A stretch of DNA of 64,000 nt, taken from contig NZ_LN831051.1 of assembly GCF_001457635.1 (NCBI RefSeq), positions 1,240,001-1,304,000 on the forward strand. The letters run 5' to 3'. Position numbers and translations under genes: made by a program. Positions within the stretch are counted from its first letter, which is position 1. The number at the start of each line of letters is the position of its first letter. Source of the stretch: Streptococcus pneumoniae. Its GTDB lineage: Bacteria > Bacillota > Bacilli > Lactobacillales > Streptococcaceae. This document shows positions 27,358 to 36,822 of the stretch, one piece after another. The notes under the pieces were generated by a model, which was not told where the DNA came from, did no database searches, and saw nothing but the letters and a program-made list of their open reading frames with translations.

Positions 27358-28083
27358 ATGAATGTAAATCAGATTGTACGGATTATTCCTACTTTAAAAG
27401 CTAATAATAGAAAATTAAATGAAACATTTTATATTGAAACCCTTGGAATGAAGGCCTTGTTAGAAGAATCGGCCTTTCTGTCACTAGGTGACCAAACGGG
27501 TCTTGAAAAGCTGGTTTTAGAAGAAGCTCCCAGTATGCGTACTCGTAAGGTAGAGGGAAGAAAAAAACTAGCTAGATTGATTGTCAAGGTGGAAAATCCC
27601 TTAGAAATTGAAGGAATCTTATCTAAAACAGATTCGATTCATCGATTATATAAAGGTCAAAATGGCTACGCTTTTGAAATTTTCTCACCAGAAGATGATT
27701 TGATTTTGATTCATGCGGAAGATGACAGAGCAAGTCTAGTAGAAGTAGGAGAAAAGCCTGAATTTCAAACAGATTTGGCATCAATTTCTTTAAGTAAATT
27801 TGAGATTTCTATGGAATTACATCTCCCAACTGATATCGAAAGTTTCTTGGAATCATCTGAAATTGGGGCATCCCTTGATTTTATTCCAGCTCAGGGGCAG
27901 GATTTGACTGTGGACAATACGGTTACCTGGGACTTATCTATGCTCAAGTTCTTGGTCAATGAATTAGACATAGCAAGTCTTCGCCAGAAGTTTGAGTCTA
28001 TTGAATATTTTATTCCTAAGTCTGAAAAATTCTTCCTTGGTAAAGATAGAAATAATGTTGAATTGTGGTTTGAAGAAGTATGA
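27358..28083 (+). CDS. cppA: CppA family protein
   Basis: 241-residue cytosolic protein of the streptococcal CppA family, described as a C3-degrading proteinase though its sequence has no protease motif and its N-terminal part looks like a glyoxalase/bleomycin-resistance fold (IVRIIPTLKANNRKLNETFYIETLGM). The C-terminal CppA-specific domain runs to the end. A further upstream start at 27343 is in frame, but GGAGG at good spacing favours 27358. Overlaps the next gene by 4 nt. Confidence 0.85.
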   Translation: MNVNQIVRIIPTLKANNRKLNETFYIETLGMKALLEESAFLSLGDQTGLEKLVLEEAPSMRTRKVEGRKKLARLIVKVENPLEIEGILSKTDSIHRLYKGQNGYAFEIFSPEDDLILIHAEDDRASLVEVGEKPEFQTDLASISLSKFEISMELHLPTDIESFLESSEIGASLDFIPAQGQDLTVDNTVTWDLSMLKFLVNELDIASLRQKFESIEYFIPKSEKFFLGKDRNNVELWFEEV

Positions 28084-29015
28084 AGTGGACCAAGATCATT
28101 AAAAAAATAGAAGAACAAATCGAGGCAGGGATTTATCCCGGAGCCTCTTTTGCGTATTTTAAGGACAATCAATGGACAGAGTTCTATTTAGGCCAGAGTG
28201 ACCCAGAGCATGGCTTGCAGACTGAGGCAGGACTAGTTTATGACCTAGCTAGTGTCAGCAAGGTTGTTGGGGTTGGCACAGTTTGTACCTTCTTGTGGGA
28301 AATAGGTCAATTAGATATTGATAGACTGGTAATAGATTTTTTACCTGAGAGTGATTATCCAGACATCACTATTCGCCAGCTCTTGACTCATGCAACAGAC
28401 CTTGATCCTTTTATTCCTAATCGTGATCTTTTAACAGCCCCTGAATTAAAGGAAGCGATGTTTCATCTCAACAGACGAAGTCAGCCAGCCTTTCTTTATT
28501 CGGATGTCCATTTTTTGCTGTTGGGCTTTATTTTGGAAAGAATTTTTAATCAAGATTTGGATGTGATTTTAAAGGATCAAGTCTGGAAACCTTGGGGAAT
28601 GACGGAAACCAAGTTTGGGTCAGTTGAGCTTGCTGTTCCAACAGTTAGAGGTGTAGAGGCAGGCATAGTGCATGATCCCAAGGCTCGTCTCCTGGGTAGA
28701 CATGCTGGAAGTGCTGGTTTATTTTCGACTATAAAGGATTTACAAATCTTTTTAGAACACTATTTAGCAGATGATTTTGCAAGAGACTTAAGTCAAAATT
28801 TTTCTCCTTTGGATGACAAGGAACGTTCTTTAGCATGGAATTTGGAAGGAGATTGGCTAGACCATACGGGCTATACAGGTACCTTTATCATGTGGAATCG
28901 TCAGAAGCAAGAAGCCACTATTTTCCTATCGAATCGTACCTATGAAAAGGACGAGAGAGCTCAATGGATATTAGACCGCAATCAAGTGATGAACTTGATT
29001 CGCAAAGAAGAGTAA
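28080..29015 (+). CDS. Serine hydrolase, beta-lactamase/class C PBP-like
   Basis: 311 residues of the beta-lactamase-related family. The SxxK pair is Ser58 and Lys61 in DLASVSKV, YSD in FLYSDVHF is the second motif and HTGYTG near the end is the third. No export signal, so a cytosolic esterase or peptidase rather than a cell-wall enzyme. ATGA overlap with cppA. Substrate unknown. Confidence 0.88.
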   Translation: MKWTKIIKKIEEQIEAGIYPGASFAYFKDNQWTEFYLGQSDPEHGLQTEAGLVYDLASVSKVVGVGTVCTFLWEIGQLDIDRLVIDFLPESDYPDITIRQLLTHATDLDPFIPNRDLLTAPELKEAMFHLNRRSQPAFLYSDVHFLLLGFILERIFNQDLDVILKDQVWKPWGMTETKFGSVELAVPTVRGVEAGIVHDPKARLLGRHAGSAGLFSTIKDLQIFLEHYLADDFARDLSQNFSPLDDKERSLAWNLEGDWLDHTGYTGTFIMWNRQKQEATIFLSNRTYEKDERAQWILDRNQVMNLIRKEE

Positions 29016-29023
29016 GGAGAGAC

Positions 29024-29920
29024 ATGTCAAATAGTTTAAAAGGGACTTTACTAACAGTTGTGGCTGGTATTGCTTGGGGGTTGTCAGGAACGAGTGGCCA
29101 ATACCTAATGGCACACGGAATTTCGGCTCTGGTCTTGACCAACTTGCGTCTTTTAATCGCTGGTGGAATTCTCATGCTCTTGGCTTATGCTACTGCAAAG
29201 GATAAAATACTGGTCTTTTTAAAGGATAGAAAGAGTTTGCTGTCTCTTCTTATTTTTGCTCTGATTGGTCTTTTTCTCAACCAATTCGCCTATCTGTCTG
29301 CTATTCAGGAGACCAATGCGGGAACAGCGACGGTGCTTCAGTATGTTTGTCCTGTCGGAATTTTAATTTATAGCTGTATCAAGGATAGGGTGGCACCGAC
29401 ACTGGGAGAGATAGTTTCCATCATATTCGCCATCGGAGGAACCTTCCTGATCGCAACACATGGGCAGTTGGACCAGTTATCCATGACACCTGCTGGTCTG
29501 TTCTGGGGTCTCTTTTCTGCCTTTACTTATGCTCTGTATATCATTTTACCCATAGCCTTGATTAAAAAGTGGGGGAGCAGCTTGGTCATTGGTGTGGGAA
29601 TGGTCATAGCAGGTTTGGTCGCTCTTCCTTTTACAGGGGTTCTACAGGCCGATATCCCGACTAGTCTTGATTTTCTCCTTGCGTTTGCAGGCATTATCCT
29701 TATCGGGACTGTCTTTGCCTATACAGCTTTCCTTAAAGGAGCCAGTCTGATAGGACCGGTCAAGTCAAGCTTGTTGGCTTCAATTGAGCCAATATCGGCG
29801 ATTTTCTTTGCCTTCTTAATAATGAATGAACAATTTTATCCCATTGATTTTCTTGGTATGGCAATGATATTGTTTGCTGTAACTTTGATTTCTTTGAAAG
29901 ATTTATTCTTAGAAAAATAA
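29024..29920 (+). CDS. EamA-family drug/metabolite permease
   Basis: 298 residues with ten hydrophobic segments in two EamA repeats (GTLLTVVAGIAWGLSGT, then TPAGLFWGLFSAFTYALY). Known members export amino acids, nucleobases or drugs; the substrate is unpredictable. AAGGAG precedes the ATG at 29024; upstream in-frame starts lie inside the previous gene and lack a site. Confidence 0.88.
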   Translation: MSNSLKGTLLTVVAGIAWGLSGTSGQYLMAHGISALVLTNLRLLIAGGILMLLAYATAKDKILVFLKDRKSLLSLLIFALIGLFLNQFAYLSAIQETNAGTATVLQYVCPVGILIYSCIKDRVAPTLGEIVSIIFAIGGTFLIATHGQLDQLSMTPAGLFWGLFSAFTYALYIILPIALIKKWGSSLVIGVGMVIAGLVALPFTGVLQADIPTSLDFLLAFAGIILIGTVFAYTAFLKGASLIGPVKSSLLASIEPISAIFFAFLIMNEQFYPIDFLGMAMILFAVTLISLKDLFLEK

Positions 29921-29955
29921 AAAAGACTCTTTGTCCGTGACAGAGAGTTTTTGCG
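29921..29955. terminator. Bidirectional terminator, EamA / nagR
   Basis: AAAAGACTCT and AGAGAGTTTTT around an 11-nt loop, between converging genes. Confidence 0.75.
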
Positions 29956-29962
29956 TGGTAAT

Positions 29963-30661
29963 CTAATTATTTTCAAGATAAAATTCAAAGCGTTCGCCTA
30001 CATATTGACTTTTTACGTATTCAAAAGCAGTACCATCTTCTAGGTAGGAAACCTGTGTCAATCCAAGAATAGCATGTCCTTTTTCAACTTCCAAATAGTG
30101 GGCAATCTTTTCTTTAGCAAGGCGAGCATAGATGGTCTGTTGAGATTTGCCGATACGATAGCCATATTTTTGCAAGGTTTGGAAGAAATGACTGGTGATT
30201 TCTTCTTTTTTAAAGTCCTTAATGAATTTTTCAGGAATAGAAGCAACTTCATAAACTAGGGGAACTTGGTCGGCATAGCGGACCCGCTCCATTCGGATAA
30301 TATTGTCCGTTGGAAAAATTCCTAGCTTGGCAACTTCTTGCTCATTGGGAATGGTTTTTTTGTAGGAAATGAGCTGGATAGAGGGAACTTTACCTTGGGA
30401 TTTGACAATTTCAGTAAAACTGGTTGTCCCTCGCATCTTTTCTTGTACTCGAGTACTGGAAACAAAAGTGCCGCTTCCTACACGGCGCTCTAAGACGCCT
30501 TCTTCGACTAATAGAGATACAGCTTGGCGGAGGGTCATGCGACTGACCGCAAACTGCTCAGCTAAATCTCTTTCACTGGGAAGCCTCTCACCAATAGCCC
30601 AACGGTGCTCGTCAATATCCTTTTTTATCTGATCATGGATTTTCATATAAGCAGGTAGCAT
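29963..30661 (-). CDS. nagR: GntR-family repressor of amino-sugar genes
   Basis: About 232 residues: an N-terminal winged helix (LPSERDLAEQFAVSRMTLRQ, then LERRVGSGTF) followed by a UTRA effector domain that in this HutC/DasR branch binds glucosamine phosphates. A GTG three codons earlier (30670) is an alternative start; neither has a strong site. The identity NagR rests on my recollection of gene order beside guaA plus a matching operator, ATTGGTCTATACCAT, in the nagB promoter at 57941. Divergent from guaA. Confidence 0.78.
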   Translation of the reverse strand: MLPAYMKIHDQIKKDIDEHRWAIGERLPSERDLAEQFAVSRMTLRQAVSLLVEEGVLERRVGSGTFVSSTRVQEKMRGTTSFTEIVKSQGKVPSIQLISYKKTIPNEQEVAKLGIFPTDNIIRMERVRYADQVPLVYEVASIPEKFIKDFKKEEITSHFFQTLQKYGYRIGKSQQTIYARLAKEKIAHYLEVEKGHAILGLTQVSYLEDGTAFEYVKSQYVGERFEFYLENN

Positions 30662-30802
30662 ATTTTTCACTTCATTTCTATCTTTTCTCTATTGTACCCC
30701 AATAAACTAGAAAAAGTCAAACTTCGCCTTGTTTAGTTGGTAATTCGCCCTTATTTGTGATAGAATATTGAGAAAAGATATTTCTTTTGAGAAAGGAAAA
30801 AG

Positions 30803-32365
30803 ATGAGCAACATTTCAACTGATTTGCAAGATGTAGAAAAAATCATCGTATTGGACTATGGTAGCCAGTACAACCAGCTGATTTCACGCCGTATCCGTGA
30901 GATTGGTGTTTTTTCAGAACTAAAAAGCCATAAAATTTCAGCTGCTGAAGTTCGTGAAGTCAATCCTGTAGGAATTATTCTATCAGGTGGTCCAAATTCT
31001 GTATATGAAGATGGTTCATTTGATATTGACCCAGAAATCTTCGAACTCGGAATTCCAATTTTGGGAATCTGTTATGGTATGCAGTTATTGACCCATAAAC
31101 TTGGAGGAAAAGTTGTTCCTGCAGGTGATGCTGGAAATCGTGAATACGGTCAATCAACCCTAACTCACACACCATCAGCGCTTTTTGAATCAACACCTGA
31201 TGAACAGACTGTTTTGATGAGCCATGGTGATGCGGTTACTGAGATTCCTGCTGACTTTGTTCGTACAGGTACATCAGCTGACTGCCCATACGCAGCCATC
31301 GAAAACCCAGATAAACACATTTACGGTATCCAATTCCACCCAGAAGTTCGTCATTCTGTATACGGAAATGATATCCTTCGTAACTTTGCCCTTAACATTT
31401 GTAAGGCTAAAGGTGACTGGTCAATGGATAATTTCATTGACATGCAGATCAAAAAAATTCGTGAAACCGTCGGTGATAAACGTGTCCTTCTTGGTCTATC
31501 AGGTGGTGTTGACTCATCTGTCGTTGGGGTTCTTCTCCAAAAAGCGATTGGCGATCAATTGATCTGTATCTTCGTAGACCACGGTCTTCTTCGTAAAGGC
31601 GAAGCTGATCAAGTTATGGACATGCTCGGTGGTAAGTTTGGTTTGAATATTGTCAAAGCAGACGCTGCTAAACGTTTCCTTGACAAACTTGCTGGCGTTT
31701 CTGACCCTGAACAAAAACGTAAAATCATCGGTAACGAGTTTGTCTATGTATTCGATGACGAAGCAAGCAAGCTCAAAGATGTGAAATTCCTTGCTCAAGG
31801 TACTTTATATACAGATGTTATCGAGTCTGGTACGGATACAGCTCAAACTATCAAGTCACACCACAACGTGGGTGGTCTTCCAGAAGATATGCAGTTTGAA
31901 TTGATTGAACCACTCAATACTCTTTACAAGGATGAAGTTCGTGCTCTTGGTACAGAGCTTGGTATGCCAGACCATATCGTATGGCGCCAACCATTCCCAG
32001 GACCAGGACTTGCTATCCGTGTCATGGGTGAAATCACTGAAGAGAAACTTGAAACCGTTCGTGAATCAGACGCTATTCTTCGTGAAGAAATCGCTAAAGC
32101 TGGACTTGACCGCGATATTTGGCAATACTTCACTGTTAACACAGGCGTTCGTTCAGTCGGTGTTATGGGTGACGGTCGTACGTATGACTACACGATTGCA
32201 ATCCGTGCTATCACTTCTATCGATGGTATGACTGCTGATTTTGCCAAAATTCCATGGGAAGTACTTCAAAAAATCTCAGTACGTATCGTAAATGAAGTGG
32301 ATCATGTTAACCGTATCGTCTACGATATTACAAGTAAACCACCTGCAACAGTTGAGTGGGAATAA
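30803..32365 (+). CDS. guaA: GMP synthase (glutamine-hydrolysing)
   Basis: 520 residues. N-terminal class I glutaminase domain with GICYGMQ (catalytic Cys) and the FHPEV His/Glu pair; then the ATP pyrophosphatase domain with LSGGVDSSV (P-loop) and the C-terminal dimerisation domain ending PPATVEWE. Converts XMP to GMP. An extended -10 (TGATAGAAT) lies about 40 nt upstream. Its 3' end borders the accessory zone. Confidence 0.97.
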
Positions 32366-32582
32366 TCGCAAAAAAATTAAAAGCTTTGTAAAATCAACGG
32401 TTACAGAGGATTAAAAACTGTAACTGGGATTAAAACGGGAACATTTACTAAAAAGAATAAATTGAATAATAGTTCCAAGTGGTTTACATTTGGACAAAAA
32501 ATTAGACCGTAGTTTTCAAGCTGCGGTCTTTTGATATATATAATGAGAATTAATTTAATTAGAGAGCCAACTTTCTAATATA
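32366..32582 (+). terminator. AT-rich spacer with terminator downstream of guaA
   Basis: The spacer holds no gene. AGACCGTAG (32504) pairs with CTGCGGTCT and is followed by TTTT (to 32533), a good intrinsic terminator. The rest is AT-rich without recognised content up to the IS66 left end. Confidence 0.7.
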
Positions 32583-32668
32583 GTAAGCGCGTCATAACAA
32601 GGTATCTATCATTCATGGAGCTCCTCCTGTATACTATTAGTAAAGTAAAACTATTGGAGGATATTTTA

Positions 32669-32854
32669 ATGCCACAACCTATTGTTCCTGTAGAGATTCC
32701 ACAATCTCGTCTTTTTGATTCTAAAAAGAGAAATGATATTCTGCTTAAAATTCGTATTGGCAAGCTTGAAGTAAGTTTTTTTCAATCTCTCAATCTCGAA
32801 ATGGTAGAACAGCTTTTGGATAAGGTGTTGCTCTATGACAATTCATCTATCTAG
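32669..32854 (+). CDS. IS66 TnpA-like accessory protein
   Basis: 61 residues starting MPQPIVPVEI, with GGAGG before the ATG. The region RIGKLEVSFFQSLNLEMVEQLLDKVL resembles the C-terminal part of IS66 OrfA proteins, which are usually longer; this may be the normal short form in streptococci. Overlaps tnpB by 20 nt. Confidence 0.7.
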   Translation: MPQPIVPVEIPQSRLFDSKKRNDILLKIRIGKLEVSFFQSLNLEMVEQLLDKVLLYDNSSI

Positions 32855-33150
32855 CCTAGGACAGGTCTATCTCGTATGTGGGAAAACGGATATGAGGCAA
32901 GGCATTGATTCACTGGCTTATCTGGTTAAAACCCACTTTGAATTAGATCCTTTCTCAGGTCAAGTTTTTCTCTTTTGTGGTGGACGTAAAGACCGCTTTA
33001 AAGCCCTTTACTGGGATGGTCAAGGATTTTGGCTACTATATAAACGCTTTGAGAACGGAAAACTGACTTGGCTAAGTACAGAAAAGGATGTCAAAGCTCT
33101 CGCACCTGAACAAGTAGACTAGCTTATGAAGGGCTTTTCTATCACTCCAA
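32835..33150 (+). pseudogene. IS66 TnpB, truncated by a nonsense codon and RUP
   Basis: IS66 Orf2 family: VYLVCGKTDMRQGIDSLAYL and the GGRKDRFKALYWDGQGFWLLYKR motif are diagnostic. At 33120-33122 a TAG stands where W is expected (EQVD-W-LMKGFSITPK), ending the product at 95 residues. The last codons beyond are separated by the RUP at 33154. Possibly partly functional, as the conserved block is kept. Confidence 0.85.
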
Positions 33151-33153
33151 AAA

Positions 33154-33260
33154 TATAGTAGATTGAAACTAGAATAGTACACCTCTGCTTCTAAAACATT
33201 GTTAGAAATCGATTTTACTGTCCTGATCGATTTGTCCTATTCTTATTTCATTTTACTATA
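33154..33260 (-). repeat. RUP element, full 107 bp
   Basis: TATAGTAGATTGAAAC to TTCATTTTACTATA with the internal GATTTTACTGTCCTGATCGA block. It is inverted relative to the RUP at 3508 and has the canonical length. Inserted at a TA inside the last codons of tnpB, whose sequence resumes at 33259 (AAATCCATCAGAAAG). Confidence 0.9.
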
Positions 33261-34239
33261 AATCCATCAGAAAGTCGTGATTTCTATTGAAATGAGGACT
33301 TTCTTTTTAGTTATAATAAAGTTAGGAAATAAGGAGAGGAAGCCCATGGAAGAAGATTGAAAATCATTCAACAACAGAGTGCTACAATTGATAGTCTCAC
33401 CAATGAACTTGCCCTTCTTCGTGAACAAGTGGCTTATCTAACGCAAAAGCTCTATGGAAAATCCTCTGAGAAAAGTGTTTGCCCATCTGGACAACTCAGT
33501 CTTTTTGAAGAGGAACAAAATATGGAAGAAGACTCTGACTTACCCAGTTGAAAGAGAAGAAATCACCTATAAACGTAAGAAATCTAAAGGGAAACGCCAA
33601 GCTCTTCTTGCCCAATTTGATTCAGAAGAAGTTTATCATCAAGTAGAAGAGAGCATTTGCCCTGATTGTCAGGGAGATCTAAAAGAGATTGGAGCAACCC
33701 TTCAACGACAAGAATTAGTCTTTATTCCTGCGCAATTAAAACGAATAGATCATATCCAACACGCTTATAAGTGCCAAGCATGCAGTGATAAAAATCCGAG
33801 TGATAAAATCGTGAAAGCTCCTATTCCTAAAGCCCCTTTGGCGCATAGCCTTGGCTCAGCTTCTATTATCGCTCACACCATCCATCAGAAGTTTAATCTG
33901 AAGGTACCCAATTATCGCCAAGAAGAAGATTGGGCTAAGATGGGTTTACCAATCACACGTAAGGAAATTGCTAATTGGCATATCAAGGCGAGTCAATACT
34001 ATTTGGAGCCCCTTTATAATCTTTTACGAGAAAAGTTGTTAGAACAAGCTCTTCTTCATGCGGATGAAACCTCTTATCGTGTTCTAGAAAGTGATAGTCA
34101 GCTGACTTACTATTGGATTTTTTTGTCAGGTAAAGCAGAGAAACAAGGGATTACGCTTTACCACCATGATCAGTGTCGAAGTGGTTCAGTAGTACAAGAA
34201 TTCCTAGGAGATTATTCTGGCTATGTTCATTGTGACATG

Positions 34240-34345
34240 TTGCGGCAGTAACTTAGGACTTTAGTCCTCTAGTTCTGCCTATGCGATAGCAGTCCAAGGT
34301 TTAGGAGCAAGGCGACGCTAAGCTTGGTAAACTGCGAACCGCTAG
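34240..34345 (+). other. Structured ~105-bp insertion in IS66 tnpC
   Basis: Splits tnpC between HCDM and AYRQLEEAE. GCGGCAGT (34242-34249) pairs with ACTGCGAACCGC (34331-34342) as an outer stem. Inside are AACTtAGGACT/AGTCCTctAGTT and CTATgcgATAG. No coding capacity and no target duplication recognised. Same architecture as the blocks at glyQ, glyQ-glyS and nadE. Confidence 0.65.
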
Positions 34346-34741
34346 AAGCTTATCGTCAACTGGAAGAAGCTGAACTTGTTGGATGTTGGGCGCATGTGAG
34401 AAGGAAATTTTTTGAAGCGACCCCCAAGCAAGCAGATAAATCATCCTTAGGAGCTAAAGGTTTAGCTTATTGTGATCAGTTATTTTCCTTGGAAAGAGAC
34501 TGGGAGGCTTTGCCAGCTGATGAACGACTACAGAAACGTCAAGAACATCTCCAGCCCCTAATGGAAGACTTCTTTGCTTGGTGCCGCCGTCAGTCAGTTT
34601 TAGCAGGTTCAAAACTAGGAAGGGCAATTGAATACAGCCTCAAGTATGAAGAAACCTTTAAGACTATTTTGAAAGACGGACCATCTGGTCCTTTCCAATA
34701 ATCTAGCTGAACGCGCCATTAAATCATTGGTTATGGGACGG

Positions 34742-34797
34742 AGTAAAAGAGTCCAGTGGACTCTTTTAGCCTGAGCTCAGTTTAAAAAAGCGAGGGT
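34742..34797 (+). other. Structured ~55-bp insertion in IS66 tnpC
   Basis: Interrupts the MGR-(K)NWLFSQSFEGA segment of tnpC. Contains AAAAGAGTCCagtGGACTCTTTT, a perfect 10-bp stem on a 3-nt loop with a terminator-like T run, followed by the palindrome CTGAGCTCAG. It may belong to the pneumococcal SPRITE class of terminator-like repeats, but I cannot confirm the consensus. Confidence 0.55.
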
Positions 34798-35215
34798 GGT
34801 TATTTTCTCAAAGTTTTGAAGGAGCTAAAGCAAGAGCTATTATTATGAGCTTGTTGGAAACAGCTAAACGTCATCAACTAAATAGTGAGAAATATCTATC
34901 CTATCTTCTAGAATGTCTTCCAAACGAGGAAACTCTCGTAAACAAAGAGGTTTTAGAGGCCTATTTACCATGGACTAAAGTTGTACAAGAAAAGTACAAA
35001 TAAGAAATCTCCAGATTAGGAACTATCCGTGAGTTCTCTAGTCTGGAGATTTTTCAATAGACTTCGTTATTGGGCGGTTACAATTTATTATATGAAAATC
35101 CCATATCATTCTCCAATTCTATATTTTACCTTTCTAAATGTATAGATTAACTACCTAATTATAGCATATAACGCAGATTCCTTTCAATCGTATGATTTAC
35201 TGCATTAAATTAAGT

Positions 35216-35258
35216 AAAAAAATAAAGGCAGTCCGAAGACTGCCGATATTTATCTCTC
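35216..35258 (+). repeat. 43-bp direct repeat, left copy (terminator-like)
   Basis: Seven A, then TAAAGGCAGTCCGAAGACTG and CCGATATTTATCTCTC. Matches the copy at 42799-42841 with two differences. Read on the minus strand it is the last codons of a gene (GAR... ending GAG AGA TAA) and its hairpin terminator GGCAGTC/GACTGCC. The flanks 35082-35215 and 35259-35457 are very AT-rich and hold no recognisable gene. Confidence 0.85.
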
Positions 35259-35457
35259 ATCTCTTTAATTATGGTAAGTAAATAAATAATTTCCCTAAAG
35301 ATATGGAAATTATTAATACTATAAATACATATTATAAAGTTTATAAATACTGTAAAAATCCTGAAGTTAATTTTCTAATAAATATCAATATGTGTTAGTA
35401 TCTTTTAAATTTTTAGACAATTTACTAGTTCTATAGACATGTTTAACAGACTCTATT

Positions 35458-36822
35458 TTACAATTCAAAAATTTCATCTGCCACTTCATTTAAAAATTCT
35501 ATATCATGGGAAACAATAAAAATTATTTTATCCATGGTTTTATACTTATTAATCAGTTCAGATATTTTTATCATATTGGAATAATCCATACCACTTGAAG
35601 GTTCGTCAAAAAAGACAAATGGAGAATTCTTGCACATAACAGATGCTATTGCAAGCCTTTGCTTTTGCCCTCCTGATAAACTCATCGGATGCCTTTCAAT
35701 AAATTCGTCCAGGCATAAATCTTTTAAAATGATTTTCGCCTTTTCTTCATCAAAATTCTTTACTCCTAATCTAAGCTCGTTGAATACTTCATCTGTGAAT
35801 AATTGATGATTTACATCTTGCATAACAAGTGAAGAGTTTTTGAGTCTTTCTTTTTTAGATAGCTTCTCTCCCTTAAAATAAATTTCTTCTTTTGATTTTT
35901 TCTCAAGACCTATTAAACATCTTAAAAGCGTTGATTTTCCTCGTCCGTTGGATCCTATTATGCCATAAATTTTCCCAAGCTTGAACGAAATATCTTTTAA
36001 GCTTAAACACTCATCATCAGTAAATTTGTAGCTAAGATTTTTTATCTGATACTCTCCACCTTCTTTTAAATAAGGAACTTTTAATTTACTTAATTCTTTA
36101 TCTCTTAAACTTAAAGCATTTAATTCATTTTTATCTAGCTTTAAAAATTCCCTTCTAGTATAAGTTTTTTTAAGCTTTCCTTTATCTATTAAAAATACAC
36201 GGTCAACTATGTCCATCAAATAATAAATTCTATGTTCTGCAACAATTATGCTTATGCCTTTCTCTTTTAATATCTTTAGCATCTTTGCCAAAACACTTAT
36301 GCTTTTAATATCTAAATTCGATGAAGGCTCATCCATAACTATAATCTTTGTACCTGCTATATAAGAAGCTGCAATGCAAAGAATTTGTTTTTCACCGCCG
36401 GATAGATTAAATATATTTCTGTTCAAAAGATTTTTTATCGGGAATATCTCAAGCATATCCTTCAAACGCCTGTCCATCTCTTCTCTTGCAAGACCGATAT
36501 TTTCCAAATAAAATAATAATTCTAATGTCGTATTGACATTAAAAAAATATGTCTTAGGATTTTGAAAAACAGTTGAAACAAGCATTGAGATTTGATAAAG
36601 TTCCAAATTTTTTATATTCTTACCATCAATAATTATTTTGCCCTTTGTCTTTGCGTTATCATACCTTACAGCTAGTCCATTGATTGAATTTATTAAAGAT
36701 GACTTACCATTTCCACTTTTTCCTGTAAATAGCACGCACTCTCCCTCGGCTATGGATAGTGATATATCATCTAATATATGCTCTTCACCATAATCAAGAC
36801 TTAAATTTTTTATTTCAACCAT
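35458..36822 (-). CDS. ECF transporter ATPase, duplicated (A-A') type
   Basis: 454 residues containing two complete ABC ATPase domains. First: GKSGNGKSS (34-42), LSGGEKQI signature, IIVMDEPSSNLD. Second, from about residue 245: GSNGRGKST, LSGGQKQRLA, FVFFDEPSSGMD and VSHD. Fused energising module of an energy-coupling-factor importer. It overlaps the T-component gene by 13 nt, and the S-component gene is next upstream, so the three form one transporter. AT-rich codon use unlike the backbone indicates transfer. Confidence 0.9.
   Translation of the reverse strand: MVEIKNLSLDYGEEHILDDISLSIAEGECVLFTGKSGNGKSSLINSINGLAVRYDNAKTKGKIIIDGKNIKNLELYQISMLVSTVFQNPKTYFFNVNTTLELLFYLENIGLAREEMDRRLKDMLEIFPIKNLLNRNIFNLSGGEKQILCIAASYIAGTKIIVMDEPSSNLDIKSISVLAKMLKILKEKGISIIVAEHRIYYLMDIVDRVFLIDKGKLKKTYTRREFLKLDKNELNALSLRDKELSKLKVPYLKEGGEYQIKNLSYKFTDDECLSLKDISFKLGKIYGIIGSNGRGKSTLLRCLIGLEKKSKEEIYFKGEKLSKKERLKNSSLVMQDVNHQLFTDEVFNELRLGVKNFDEEKAKIILKDLCLDEFIERHPMSLSGGQKQRLAIASVMCKNSPFVFFDEPSSGMDYSNMIKISELINKYKTMDKIIFIVSHDIEFLNEVADEIFEL

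Larger units (their letters stand above)
33346..35003 (+). pseudogene. IS66 transposase TnpC, multiply broken
   Basis: DDE transposase of the IS66 family. Recognisable parts: coiled-coil start IIQQQSATIDSLTNEL, the LYGKSSEK motif, zinc-finger-like CPDC...CQAC, the helical HSLGSASIIAHTIHQKF, catalytic HADETSYRV and HCDM, WAHVRRKFFEA, and NNLAERAIKSLVMGR near the end. Lesions: TGA at 33358 after four codons, frameshift near 33550, a ~105-bp insertion at 34240, one extra C near 34683, and a ~55-bp insertion at 34742. Nonfunctional. Confidence 0.88.
32583..35081 (+). mobile_element. IS66-family insertion sequence, degenerate
   Basis: A 2.5-kb element with the three-gene IS66 layout: tnpA, tnpB, then the DDE transposase tnpC. 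Imperfect terminal repeats: GTAAGCGCGTCATAACAAGG at 32583 and, inverted, GTAACCGCCCAATAACGAAG ending at 35081. No 8-bp target duplication is evident. It carries a RUP at 33154, two short structured insertions at 34240 and 34742, and an internal terminator hairpin AAATCTCCAGA/TCTGGAGATTTTT (35007-35056). tnpB and tnpC are broken, so it cannot move by itself. Confidence 0.9.

Noticed and set aside
32366..32582. Remnant of a tyrosine integrase next to guaA
   Set aside because: No reading frame or integrase motif could be found; only a terminator is supported.
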